DNA from: Acidimicrobiaceae bacterium
Lineage (GTDB): Bacteria; Actinomycetota; Acidimicrobiia; Acidimicrobiales; RAAP-2
Assembly (NCBI GenBank): GCA_003141815.1
Contig: PLNQ01000112.1
Coordinates: forward strand, 1 to 35,871
Reading direction: 5' to 3'
Length of the DNA: 35,871 bases
Part shown: positions 26,527 to 35,871 of the stretch, piece by piece
Layout of the letters: the number at the start of each line of letters is the position of its first letter
Position numbering within the stretch: position 1 is the stretch's first letter
Translations under genes and position numbers: made by a program
Notes under the pieces: model-generated
What the model saw: only the letters and a program-made list of their open reading frames with translations
What the model was told of the DNA's origin: nothing
Database searches by the model: none

Positions 26527-28194
26527 ATGGACGACCGTCGAATAACCTCTACGACGCGCCCGTCGTCGTCCGATATCGTTCGGATGAACTTCACGACGGT
26601 GCGAAAAGGCGGGCTGGACCCGAACGAAGTCCGCTTGCACCTCGAGGCCGCGGCGCGCGAGATGGGTCACCTCGAGAACCGAGTTCGCGAACTCCAAGAG
26701 CAGGTCAACGAGGCCCAGCGCAAAGCCGCGAATCCTACCTTTGATGAGGCGACACTCACGGCCGCCCTCGGCGCGCAGAGTGCCGCGATCCTTCGCTCCT
26801 CGCACGAAGAAGCCGGGCGCGTCACCGCCGAGGCCCAAGAGCGCAGCGCCCAGGTCTTCACCGAGACCCAACAGCGCAGCGCCAGTCACCTCATCGAAGC
26901 GCAAGAGCGCGCGACGGCGTTGATTACTGAAGCCGAGAACACCGGGGCCACAATCGATCACGACGCTCGTTTGGCGGCCGAGCGACTCATCGACTCTGCC
27001 AAGGTCAACGGCGAGGCACTCGTCGATCGCGCGAGGGAGCAGGGCCGCGCGATTGTCGAACAGTCGAATGAGGCGCGCCGCAACGTACTCAACGACCTCG
27101 CGATTAAGCGAAAAGCGCTGCATCTTCAGATCGAACAGCTGCGCGCGGCGCGTGACACGTTAGGCTCTTTCATAGCAACAGTGCGTCTTCAGGTTGATGA
27201 CGTGTTGTCTGGAATAAACGGTTCCGACGAGGTCGCCCGCGGCGCCGCACTCGAGGCGCTGCGAATGCAGCCCGCGGCGCCGGAACCTACCGAAGAGGAG
27301 CTGCTGGCTGGCACGCCTCTACGTGAAGTGCCCGACGCTGCGCTTGAGACAGGAGAAGACGCCACGGTGACGAAGTCCCGATCACGCAAGCCGCCCAAGA
27401 GCGCCGCGCCCGTCGAAGAGTCACTGTTAGAGGACGACCCGTCCGGTACGGACGTCGTGAACGAGATCTTCGCTCGACTTCGTAAGGCCACTCTCGAAGA
27501 GCGGGGTGTCACGATACCGCCGCCCAAAAAGGCGGCCGCGCACAAACCCGAAACGCCCGTTGGCGTGCTCTTTCGCCGTCGCGACGCGGCGCTCGAAGAG
27601 TCGCTCGCGGTCCTGACGCGTCGAGTCAAGCGCGCGCTCCAAGACGACCAGAACATCATGCTCGAACGTCTGCGCGGTGTAAAGGCGATGATCACCACCG
27701 AACTCGAGGACGAGCACGACCAGCGCTCTCGTTACGCCGAGGCCGCCTTTGAGGCTCTCGAACATGCCGCCCAAGCAGGCGTGCAGTTCGCACGCGAAGA
27801 GGGCGGGGCTGCGGGTGCGAACGTCGAGAAGCAGTCGTTAGAAGATTGTGCTGCGGATCTCGCGGTCACCATCGTGTTAGCGCTGCGCAAGCGTATCCTC
27901 TCCGATAGCAGTGGTGACGGGCCCGAGCGCGTGAACGCGGCGTACCGCGAGTGGCGTGGTGCGCGCGTCGAACGACTCTGCACCGATGCGGCGCGACGAG
28001 CCTTCCACCTCGGTGTCGTGACGGCGTCCGTGGGACGATCGATTCGATTCTTTGCCGCGCCGAACGACGCGCCGTGCGACTTGTGTTCGCACGACTCTGA
28101 GACCGGTGAACGCATCGCGGGAGAGAAGTTTCCCAGTGGTTCTCCGTACCCACCGTTGCACGCGGGCTGCGCCTGCACTGTCGTACCCGTATAA
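26527..28194 (+). CDS. DivIVA-like coiled-coil protein with C-terminal MuF/SPP1-gp7-like domain
   Basis: N-terminal FTTVRKGGLDPNEVRLHLEAAAREMGHLENRVRELQEQV (DivIVA-like); C-terminal RAFHLGVVTASVGRSIRFFAAPNDAPCDLCSHDSETGERIAGEKFPSGSPYPPLHAGCACTVVPV resembles phage minor-capsid MuF C-terminus. Confidence 0.75.
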   Translation: MDDRRITSTTRPSSSDIVRMNFTTVRKGGLDPNEVRLHLEAAAREMGHLENRVRELQEQVNEAQRKAANPTFDEATLTAALGAQSAAILRSSHEEAGRVTAEAQERSAQVFTETQQRSASHLIEAQERATALITEAENTGATIDHDARLAAERLIDSAKVNGEALVDRAREQGRAIVEQSNEARRNVLNDLAIKRKALHLQIEQLRAARDTLGSFIATVRLQVDDVLSGINGSDEVARGAALEALRMQPAAPEPTEEELLAGTPLREVPDAALETGEDATVTKSRSRKPPKSAAPVEESLLEDDPSGTDVVNEIFARLRKATLEERGVTIPPPKKAAAHKPETPVGVLFRRRDAALEESLAVLTRRVKRALQDDQNIMLERLRGVKAMITTELEDEHDQRSRYAEAAFEALEHAAQAGVQFAREEGGAAGANVEKQSLEDCAADLAVTIVLALRKRILSDSSGDGPERVNAAYREWRGARVERLCTDAARRAFHLGVVTASVGRSIRFFAAPNDAPCDLCSHDSETGERIAGEKFPSGSPYPPLHAGCACTVVPV

Positions 28195-28214
28195 GAAAGT
28201 CGTAGGCTCGTCCC

Positions 28215-31112
28215 GTGCGCAGTCCCACCGACGTCCCTCAACGACCGCGTCGCCTCGGACGATTGTCACGGCGGTTCTGGATTGGGCTGATTGTCGTGGT
28301 CTTGCTGGTGGGTTTTCTCTCGCTGCGCAATCTGGCGGTCCTTTGGACTGATCAGATGTGGTTCTCGTCGGTCGGGTTCTCGAGCGTCTTTTCGACGCTG
28401 TTCTTCGTCAAGGTCGGACTCGGCTTCACCTTCGGCGCGATCTTTTTCTTCATCATGTGGGGCAATCTGTTGCTCACCGACCGATTCGGCGCGCGGGACC
28501 TCTCCTTCGAGCCCGAGGACGAGGTCGTGCGACGCTTCCAGAACGTCGTACGCCCCTACGCCAAGCGCGTCTACGCCGCAATCGCGCTGATCATGGGCCT
28601 CGTCGCGGGGTTGAACGCCACGGGTCAGTGGCAGAAGTACCTGCTCTTCTCGCACGCTCAGTCGTTTCACCAGGTAGATCCGGTCTTTCACAAAGACCTC
28701 GGGTTCTACATCTTCACTCTTCCTTTCGTGTCCTACGTCGTCACGTGGTTCCTCGTCGTCTTGATATTCGCCTTGCTGGTCACGACGGGCTTTCACTTCT
28801 TGAACGGTGGCATCCGCACCACGCGCGTGACGCCGCGCGTCGCGCCTCGGGTGAAGGCCCACCTCTCGGTGATCGGCGCCGCTATCGCGCTCATGAAGGC
28901 GGCCGGTTACCTCATCGCCAAGTGGGAGCTCGTCAACTCCAGCAACGGCTACGTCCAGGGCGCGACGTACACGGACATCCACGCGCGCATGCCGGCGCTG
29001 ACCATCCTCTTCTATCTGTCACTGGCCGCGACCGTGATCCTTCTCTACAACGTGCGCTCGAGGGGATGGTCTCTGCCGGTCGTCGCCGTGGGCCTGTGGG
29101 CCTTCGTGGCGCTCGTCATCGGCGTGCTCTATCCGACGTTCCTCCAAGCCTTGAAGGTGAGCCCCAACCAGCAGTCGCTCGAGTCGCCGTACATCCAGAG
29201 AAACATCACCGCGACGCGCGCGGCCTTCGGTCTCGACAAGGTGCAGGATCATACCTTCGCCGGTTCGACGTCGATTACCCAATCCCAGATCAAGGGCAAC
29301 ATGTTGACGTTGAACAACATTCGCCTATGGGACCCGTCGAGCAAAATCTCCCTCGAGACGGTGACGCGGCGTCAGTCGATTCGTTCGTACTACAACTTCA
29401 CGACGTTGTCCGTGGATCGTTACTTCGTCAACGGCAAGTTGACGCCGGTTCTCATCGGCGCTCGCCAACTCAACTCCAACAACCTGCCCTCGCAGAGTTG
29501 GGTGAACCAGCACCTGCAGTACACCCACGGCATCGGTGCCGCGGTGGTGGCGGCCAACCAGGTCGACCCGTCGACGGGCAATCCGATCTTCGACATCTCG
29601 AACGTGCCGCCTCTCTCTACAAACGGTCTGCCGCTCTTGACCCAGCCCGATATCTACTTCGGCATTGGCTACAACGGCTGGGTCGTCGCGAACTCGAAAC
29701 AGCCCGAACTTGACTACCAGGTGAATACGGGCAAGAACGCCGGCACCCCCGTCGAGACGCACTACACGAGCACCGGCGGTGTTCCGGTCGGCACCATCTT
29801 CTCGCGACTCGCGCTCGCGCTACGCCTCGGTGACTTCAACTTCCTGATCTCGAATCAGATCGACGCGAAGAGTCGCGTGCTCTTCGTGCGTGACGTAAAG
29901 CAGATGGCCCAAAAGGCCGCGCCCTTCCTCACGTTCGACTCCCAGCCCTACGCCGTCGTCGCCAACGGTGAATTGCAGTACGTCCTCGACGGCTACACGA
30001 CGACGTCCCAATACCCCTACAGCGAAGACGCCAATCAGCTCGGCATCAGCACCGGGGGACTGCCCGGAAGCTTCAACTACGCGCGCAACTCCGTGAAGGT
30101 CGTCGTCAACGCCTACACCGGCGCAATGACGTTCTACGCGAACGACCCCAACGACCCGATCCTGAAGGCCTACCGTTCGGCCTTCCCGACGCTGTTCCAA
30201 CCCCTGAGTGCCATGCCTTCGACCATTCGCACGCACCTGCGCTACCCAGGTGACCTCTTCTCGGTTCAGGCCGCGACGTTCGGGCGTTACCACATCACCT
30301 CCGCGACGGCCTTCTACTCCGCGTCGGACCGCTGGCAGATCTCGCCCACGACGGGGGCTGGTTCTCCCTCACAAGCGCTCGCGCGCACCTCGACGCTCAA
30401 CAAAGCTGGCGACGTTATCTCCACGTCGTTTTCCGCGATGAGCCCTGTCTTTCAGGTTGGTTCGCTACCGAACCAGAACAAACAACAGTTGCTCGAGTCG
30501 GTCGACTACGTGCCAGCAGGTAACTCCTCGACGGTGCAGAGTCTGACGGGCTTCATGATCGCCACGAGTGACCCCAACAACTACGGGCAGCTCAGTGTCT
30601 ACGAGACCCCTCGCGGGACGACGGTGACCGGGCCGTTGCAAGCCGACTCGGAGATTCAACAGACCTCCAAGGTCAGTTCGATCATCACGCCCCTCGACCA
30701 ACACGGCTCCAGCGTCATCCTGGGTAACAACCTCACGGTGCCCCTCGACTCGAGCGTGCTTTACATTCGCCCGCTCTACGTCACGAGTACGGCGAACCCG
30801 ATGCCGCAGTTGCGCTACGTCATCGCGGTCTTCAACCAAGACGTCGGAATCGAGCCGACGTTGGCAGGTGCACTGTCCGACGTGTTCGGGGCCAACGTCA
30901 CGGGCATCGCCAACTCGAACCCGGGCAACGGAGGCGGATCGGGCACTACGAACAAGGGCGCGATCGTCGCTTCGTATTTACAGCGGGCCTCGGTGGACTA
31001 CACAAACGCGCAGACCGCGTTGGCTAGCGGAGACCTCGGGCTCTACCAAAAAGACGTCAACGCCATGAATCAGCAGTTGAAGCTGGCCCAGAACGCGCTC
31101 AACAAGGGCTAA
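28215..31112 (+). CDS. UPF0182 family large membrane protein
   Basis: FWIGLIVVVLLVGFLSLRNLAVLWTDQMWFSSVGFSSVFSTLFFVKVGL; YPTFLQALKVSPNQQSLESPYIQRNITATRAAFGLDKV; LRYPGDLFSVQAATFGRYHIT are family hallmarks. Confidence 0.95.
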   Translation: MRSPTDVPQRPRRLGRLSRRFWIGLIVVVLLVGFLSLRNLAVLWTDQMWFSSVGFSSVFSTLFFVKVGLGFTFGAIFFFIMWGNLLLTDRFGARDLSFEPEDEVVRRFQNVVRPYAKRVYAAIALIMGLVAGLNATGQWQKYLLFSHAQSFHQVDPVFHKDLGFYIFTLPFVSYVVTWFLVVLIFALLVTTGFHFLNGGIRTTRVTPRVAPRVKAHLSVIGAAIALMKAAGYLIAKWELVNSSNGYVQGATYTDIHARMPALTILFYLSLAATVILLYNVRSRGWSLPVVAVGLWAFVALVIGVLYPTFLQALKVSPNQQSLESPYIQRNITATRAAFGLDKVQDHTFAGSTSITQSQIKGNMLTLNNIRLWDPSSKISLETVTRRQSIRSYYNFTTLSVDRYFVNGKLTPVLIGARQLNSNNLPSQSWVNQHLQYTHGIGAAVVAANQVDPSTGNPIFDISNVPPLSTNGLPLLTQPDIYFGIGYNGWVVANSKQPELDYQVNTGKNAGTPVETHYTSTGGVPVGTIFSRLALALRLGDFNFLISNQIDAKSRVLFVRDVKQMAQKAAPFLTFDSQPYAVVANGELQYVLDGYTTTSQYPYSEDANQLGISTGGLPGSFNYARNSVKVVVNAYTGAMTFYANDPNDPILKAYRSAFPTLFQPLSAMPSTIRTHLRYPGDLFSVQAATFGRYHITSATAFYSASDRWQISPTTGAGSPSQALARTSTLNKAGDVISTSFSAMSPVFQVGSLPNQNKQQLLESVDYVPAGNSSTVQSLTGFMIATSDPNNYGQLSVYETPRGTTVTGPLQADSEIQQTSKVSSIITPLDQHGSSVILGNNLTVPLDSSVLYIRPLYVTSTANPMPQLRYVIAVFNQDVGIEPTLAGALSDVFGANVTGIANSNPGNGGGSGTTNKGAIVASYLQRASVDYTNAQTALASGDLGLYQKDVNAMNQQLKLAQNALNKG

Positions 31113-31139
31113 CGAATCGTCTTTCGCCACGCTGTCGTT

Positions 31140-32534
31140 CTAGGAATCGTCTCGAGCGTCGAGGTGTCGAAAAGGATTGAGGAGCCCCTTCGGATCAAAA
31201 ACGTGCTTGATCTTGCGCTGAAGTTCGACGAGCGCCGGGTCCGCGAGCGCCAAGTACGGACCACGTTTGTCGACGCCGAGCCCGTGTTCTCCCGACACAG
31301 CGCCACCGAGGGCGAGGCCAGCGCGAAAGAGTTCGAGTAAGAATTCGTCACGCTTCTCCGCGTCGGGTTGGAAGACCGACAAGTGGACGTTGCCGTCACC
31401 GACGTGACCACAGCCCGCAACGAACGCGCCGTGACGCGTCGCCAGTTCACTGACGCTTTCGAGGAACGACGGCACGGTCGAGCGCGGGACGACCACGTCG
31501 ATGATGTCATTGGCTCCGGCGGCTTTCGCGAGCCAGAAGACTCGCTCGCGCGCTTCGATGAGTTGCGTCGCGGCGGCGCCCTCGAGCACGTACACGTCGA
31601 GCGCTCCGGCCTCCTCGACCAAGGCAGCCGCGGCCACAAGATCGCTCTCTAGCTGCTCGGGAGTTCTCGTCTCGAAGACGACGATAAGGTACGCCGCCGC
31701 CGCGTTAGCGACGTCGGGATTCACGCCGAGGTGAAGATCCGTGCCGCTCGACAGCGAGCTCATGGTGAGTACGTCGAGGTACTCGAGAATCGAGGGTGAG
31801 AGGCCTGAGGAAATCAGGGTGGGCACGACGCGCGTCACGGCCTGGAGATCGCTGAAGGGGACGAGCATGGTGGCGCTGTTCTCGAACACGGGCGAAAGTT
31901 TGAGCGTGACTTCGGTGACGAGCGCGAGCGTCCCTTCACTGCCGACGAGTAACTGCGTGAGGTCGTAGCCCGAAGAGGACTTCACGACCGGTCCGCCCGT
32001 CCGCAGCACGGTGCCGTCCATGAGGACCACCTCAAGGCCGAGGACGTGCTGGCGAGTCACGCCGTGGCGTACCGCGCGCATGCCCCCGGCGTTGGTGTTG
32101 ACGTTGCCGCCCAGCGAGCCAGAGAGTTCGCCGGGGTAGACGGGGTAGTGCAGCCCGGTGCCGAGTAACGCTTGGTTCAGTTCACGTAACGTGATGCCTG
32201 CTTGCACGACCGCGACGTGATCGCGTACGTCGATGCGAAGGACGGCGCGCATCTGGTCGAAGCAGATGACGAGGCCGCCGTTCACGGGCGTCACGCCACC
32301 CGAAAGTCCGGTGCCCGATCCACGCGGAGTCACGGGGACGTCGTGTCGATCGGCCCACGCCACGAGCTTCGCCACTTCTTCGCTCGAATGCGGTCGCACC
32401 ACGGCGAAGGGCTCGCGGTGGCGTTGGTGGAGTGACTCGTCGTGGAGGTCGCTCTCGGCGTGCGCGCCAGCGAAGGTCACGTCACCGTTGACGATCTCCT
32501 TGAGTTCGCCCTGTCGCTGGCTATCGTCCATCAC
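31140..32534 (-). CDS. FAD-binding oxidoreductase, glycolate oxidase GlcD-like
   Basis: VTPRGSGTGLSGGVTPVNGGLVICFDQM; YPGELSGSLGGNVNTNAGGMRAVRHGVTRQHVLGLEVVL; GEHGLGVDKRGPYLA; DPKGLLNP. Confidence 0.92.
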   Translation of the reverse strand: MMDDSQRQGELKEIVNGDVTFAGAHAESDLHDESLHQRHREPFAVVRPHSSEEVAKLVAWADRHDVPVTPRGSGTGLSGGVTPVNGGLVICFDQMRAVLRIDVRDHVAVVQAGITLRELNQALLGTGLHYPVYPGELSGSLGGNVNTNAGGMRAVRHGVTRQHVLGLEVVLMDGTVLRTGGPVVKSSSGYDLTQLLVGSEGTLALVTEVTLKLSPVFENSATMLVPFSDLQAVTRVVPTLISSGLSPSILEYLDVLTMSSLSSGTDLHLGVNPDVANAAAAYLIVVFETRTPEQLESDLVAAAALVEEAGALDVYVLEGAAATQLIEARERVFWLAKAAGANDIIDVVVPRSTVPSFLESVSELATRHGAFVAGCGHVGDGNVHLSVFQPDAEKRDEFLLELFRAGLALGGAVSGEHGLGVDKRGPYLALADPALVELQRKIKHVFDPKGLLNPFRHLDARDDS

Positions 32535-32593
32535 CGACGAACCCTACTCTTTGGTCCCACAGCTCAGGTCGGGCATTTTCGTGGCGGACAACA

Positions 32594-32623
32594 ACGAGAC
32601 CCCCTCGAAGGAGGGGGTCTCGT
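32594..32623. terminator. Strong stem-loop after the surface-protein gene
   Basis: ACGAGACCCCCTC-GAAG-GAGGGGGTCTCGT; 13-bp perfect stem, 4-nt loop; T-rich (TGTTGTCC) on the minus-strand exit. Confidence 0.75.
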
Positions 32624-32646
32624 ATCGATCGCCTTACGCGATGGAG

Positions 32647-34287
32647 TTACTTGACGGTGTAGCGGATGCTGGTCCTCTTGCCGCTCGCGAACTTAATCGT
32701 GAGGGTGTAGGTGCCCTTCTTCAGTGTCGTCGCTTCCTTCACTCGAACCGTCAGTCTTGCGCTGGTGGCCCTGAGTACGGTCGCGCTAGTACCCCTAGGC
32801 CCGGTAATCCTGGGTCCGCCGGTGAAGTTCCTACCGATGATCGTCAGGACGACGGTGCGGCCATGAACCGCGGCGCCAGAGACCCTGAGGGCCTTCGGCA
32901 CGGGTTTCACGATGGGCGGTGTGGTGCCCGTGACGACCAACGCGTACGAGAACGTGCCGGCGTCGCCGCTCGCGTCAGTCGTGGTGCCGGTCGCGGTGTA
33001 CGTACCGGCCTTCAACGCGCCAGAGGTGGACACGGCCCCTGAACTAGAGACCGCGACGCTTGGCGAACCAGTGGACTGCGTGTACGACACGGTGCCCTGG
33101 TTGCCACTCGTGGTGAGTTGATCCTTGAAACTCGACGCCGAACCCACGGCGATGGTGTTCGTCACGGGGAGGTTCTGAGAAATCACCTTCGCCTTCGCTG
33201 TGAAGCTGAATGATGCGTCAATCCATGAGGGCGCGCCAGCGCCGCAGATGGTCGCGGCGTGGGTGTCGTTACTCGGGTACGGAGTGGTGTTGACCTCGCA
33301 GAGGACCACCGTGTACGCCGTGCCGGCAACAACGGTCGCTGGCACCGTGATGGTGCCACCAAGGACGGGCGGACTCAACGTCTTGCCGTTGTAGCAGTCG
33401 TTCGAAATGGTGACGCCCGACGCGGGACCGCCGCCTATGGCTGTGGACGTGCCGGTAACGAACCAGACGTCAGCGAGGTACGGCCCAGGTGCGTTGCCGT
33501 ACCCGACCCCGGTACAACTATTCGGTGCGATCGCGGGCGTTGTACCGGCGGCCGCTGCTTGGACCGCTTGGACGGCGCTGCCCCACCAGTAACCGGTGTT
33601 GCCCGTGGCGTCGGCGACGTTGATGAGACTGCCCTCGGAACCCGTCGTTTGGAGCGGCTGGATACTGGGCGGGCTAGGTACCGTGGACTGCGAAGCGTAC
33701 TGAATCAAGTACTCAGCGCCGGTAACGGGCGCTAGTTGCGTGCTCGCAACCGCGATTGCGCAACCAAAGAGTCCGGCGTTGATCTCGGCCTGCGTCGGGG
33801 GGCAGACGCCGTTGGCGTCAGCGGTTGCAAATGTGGCCGGTACTGCGAACGTGGCGATCGAACACGATCCGGCGGTTCCCGCAGGACAGCCGGTGCTGGT
33901 CGCGCTTGGCGCGAAGGTACCAAGGGCACTCGTGTCGGCTTCAGTCGTTGGGATGACGCCCGACGTGCCGACGGCCGCGAGAAGCGAGGCTTCGGCGGCG
34001 ATCCCGGCACCAGAGGACGTGTTGCAGTTAAAGGTGACCACCGTGGTGCCAGCAACGACGCCGACGATCAACGTCTGCCCGGGAACTGCCGTGCCCGCCC
34101 CGGTGACGGTGATGTTGCAGGGTAACGGCGGGGCGGCGTGCGGCGTGCCTGACGCGGCTGACGCGCTGCCGACCGAGATGAGTGTCAGGCCCGCGACCAT
34201 GGCCAGGGCCGACGCGCCCGAGAAGGCGGACATCACCGACGCTCGACGCGTAGGACGAAACTGCGATTTACTAAATGGATTTCTCAT
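32647..34287 (-). CDS. Large secreted surface protein with C-terminal IPT/TIG-like domain
   Basis: ATG at 34287 with CGGAGA upstream; signal peptide ALAMVAGLTLISVGSASAA; Thr/Ser/Gly-rich body; LTIIGRNFTGGPRITG...YTLTIKFASGKRTSIRYTVK. Confidence 0.7.
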   Translation of the reverse strand: MRNPFSKSQFRPTRRASVMSAFSGASALAMVAGLTLISVGSASAASGTPHAAPPLPCNITVTGAGTAVPGQTLIVGVVAGTTVVTFNCNTSSGAGIAAEASLLAAVGTSGVIPTTEADTSALGTFAPSATSTGCPAGTAGSCSIATFAVPATFATADANGVCPPTQAEINAGLFGCAIAVASTQLAPVTGAEYLIQYASQSTVPSPPSIQPLQTTGSEGSLINVADATGNTGYWWGSAVQAVQAAAAGTTPAIAPNSCTGVGYGNAPGPYLADVWFVTGTSTAIGGGPASGVTISNDCYNGKTLSPPVLGGTITVPATVVAGTAYTVVLCEVNTTPYPSNDTHAATICGAGAPSWIDASFSFTAKAKVISQNLPVTNTIAVGSASSFKDQLTTSGNQGTVSYTQSTGSPSVAVSSSGAVSTSGALKAGTYTATGTTTDASGDAGTFSYALVVTGTTPPIVKPVPKALRVSGAAVHGRTVVLTIIGRNFTGGPRITGPRGTSATVLRATSARLTVRVKEATTLKKGTYTLTIKFASGKRTSIRYTVK

Positions 34288-34624
34288 GGATTCTCCGTAG
34301 CTGCTCAATGTTGTCGATGAATCATTAGGCGGTCTTAAAGATTTTTCGCCGTCATAACGACTATAGAGGTGGCCCATGTGTCACACAAGGTGACGACGCA
34401 CCTCGTCAGGTTCGAAAATACGGTTGATACGTGGATCATGTCTCCCTTTGACGCAAGTGCTACGAGAACGTCACGCAAACGTCATTTGCTTCGTCGAACA
34501 ATGATCGCAGCAACATTGGCGAATCTTGACAAAGTGTCACCACTTGAATTCACATATAACTTTCAAGAATTGGATTACAGAGGTTCGACGATTGTTCACT
34601 GATTGCATCGCCGACCGCATATTC

Positions 34625-35710
34625 CTACTTCTCGATGAAGTTGGCTCCTTCGATATCGGGCCACGCGACGACGCCACCGCGAATTTCAAGGCTGACCTTC
34701 GAATCACGCGCGGGGAGATTTGACGCGTCCGACGTTCTCACGGTCAACGTCGTGGCGCCATCGAAGTCCGCGAGAAGTTTTAGTACTGCGTCATGTCCGT
34801 AGAACTCGGTGGCGACAACACGAGCGGTGCCGACGGCGTCATCGTGAGTAGTTCCGAGGATGATCTGTTCGGGGCGAACGAGGACGAGGAGTTTTGTCCC
34901 ATCGATCACGCCACCTTCGATAGACGCGGCATTCTCTAGTTCGAGTAGGCCGAGAGGCGTGTCAACGACGCCGTCTTTGGCGATGCCCTTAAGGAAGTTG
35001 ACGTCGCCGAACTCGCGCGCCAACTCGGGCGAGGACGGTCGCGCGTAGATGCGAGCGGGCGTGTCGAACTGACTGATGCGCCCCTCACGAATGATTGCGA
35101 CACGATCGGCGAGCGAGAGTGCTTCGTCTTGATCGTGGGTAACGAGAATCGCCGTCGTGCCTGCGTTTCGCAGTACTTCGCGGACGTCGTGGCGTACCGC
35201 CGCTCGAAGACTCGCGTCTAGCGAAGAGAAGGGCTCATCGAGGAGCACGAGCGCAGGGTCGATAGCGAGACCGCGCGCCAGTGCGACGCGTTGTTGCTGA
35301 CCGCCCGAGAGTTGGTGGGGGTATCGCTCGGCCATTCCGCCCAGACCGACCATCTCGAGCAACTCGGTGACGCGCTTGCCACGACGGTCTCGGCGCGCGA
35401 GTCCAAAGCCCACGTTGCGTTCCACGGAGAGATGCGGGAAGAGACTCCCGTCTTGGGGAACGTAACCAATCCGGCGCTTTTCGGGCTCGACGAAGTGCGA
35501 CTCATCGTCAACGATCTCGTTCCCAAGTCGCACAGTCCCTCGTTCGGCGCGCTCGAAGCCAGCGATCACGCGTAATAACGTGGTCTTGCCACTACCCGAA
35601 GGTCCGAGTATCGAGACGAACATCCCCGCCGGAACGTTGAGGTTGAGATCCCGCAGGACGCCCTGGGTGCCGTAGGACTTATCGAGACCAACGATTTCGA
35701 GTTCGTTCAC
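34625..35710 (-). CDS. ABC transporter ATP-binding protein, FbpC-like (ferric iron) family
   Basis: Walker A GPSGSGKTT, LSGGQQQRVALARGLA signature, Walker B LVLLDEPFSSLD; C-terminal regulatory domain; GTG start overlapping the permease stop. Confidence 0.92.
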   Translation of the reverse strand: MNELEIVGLDKSYGTQGVLRDLNLNVPAGMFVSILGPSGSGKTTLLRVIAGFERAERGTVRLGNEIVDDESHFVEPEKRRIGYVPQDGSLFPHLSVERNVGFGLARRDRRGKRVTELLEMVGLGGMAERYPHQLSGGQQQRVALARGLAIDPALVLLDEPFSSLDASLRAAVRHDVREVLRNAGTTAILVTHDQDEALSLADRVAIIREGRISQFDTPARIYARPSSPELAREFGDVNFLKGIAKDGVVDTPLGLLELENAASIEGGVIDGTKLLVLVRPEQIILGTTHDDAVGTARVVATEFYGHDAVLKLLADFDGATTLTVRTSDASNLPARDSKVSLEIRGGVVAWPDIEGANFIEK

Positions 35711-35871
35711 TACGCAACCTTTCGAACGGGTGACGGACCTTGACGCAAGGGGAGTCGATCGAAGAATCGACCAAGTAGGTACGCCGGTAACGCCGCGAGG
35801 GCGATGATGAGCAGCGCGAACGGCGCGGCCTGGCCGTAGGAGAGGTTCTGTTGGTACGACCAGAACTGCGT
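35710..35871 (-). CDS. ABC transporter permease, C-terminal end only (continues past window)
   Basis: Minus-strand reading TQFWSYQQNLSYGQAAPFALLIIALAALPAYLLGRFFDRLPLRQGPSPVRKVA*, stop overlapping the ATPase start. Confidence 0.7.
   Translation of the reverse strand, partial: TQFWSYQQNLSYGQAAPFALLIIALAALPAYLLGRFFDRLPLRQGPSPVRKVA

Noticed and set aside
26410-27123. 237-aa minus-strand ORF opposite the DivIVA-like gene
   Set aside because: Antisense shadow ORF of a high-GC gene; no domain pattern, overlaps a strongly supported CDS.
28358-29713. 451-aa plus ORF inside UPF0182 gene in another frame
   Set aside because: Arg/Gly/His-rich out-of-frame product of high-GC coding DNA; UPF0182 signatures are in the other frame.
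1-35871. CRISPR array, prophage block, IS element or secondary-metabolite cluster
   Set aside because: No regularly spaced repeats, transposase/integrase motifs, structural phage genes (other than the lone MuF-like domain) or biosynthetic megasynthases were seen in the translated frames.

Overview
High-GC actinobacterial chromosome segment; gene content suggests an Acidimicrobiia-like organism, but taxonomy is inference. No CRISPR array, rRNA, intact tRNA or IS transposase was seen. The left part (about 1-15 kb) is accessory in character: secreted CHAP and repeat proteins, a TetR/MFS efflux pair, stress-type small proteins, and four eroded genes (NRAMP C-terminus, heme-oxygenase-like iron enzyme, DUF4331 N-terminus, frameshifted LysR). 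The right part is more housekeeping-like: MoxR/VWA pair, two WhiB genes, and a DUF2342 / PDZ / MreB-like / HEAT / YlbL(PDZ-Lon) / DivIVA-like / UPF0182 neighbourhood, followed by a GlcD-type FAD oxidase, a surface protein and an Fbp-type ABC transporter. The most unusual item is a DivIVA-like coiled-coil protein whose C-terminus resembles the phage Mu-F/SPP1-gp7 minor-capsid domain. It sits in a neighbourhood containing an MreB-like protein with a changed phosphate-binding motif and two protease-family proteins that have lost catalytic motifs. All family assignments come from reading the protein sequences by eye; no search was run.
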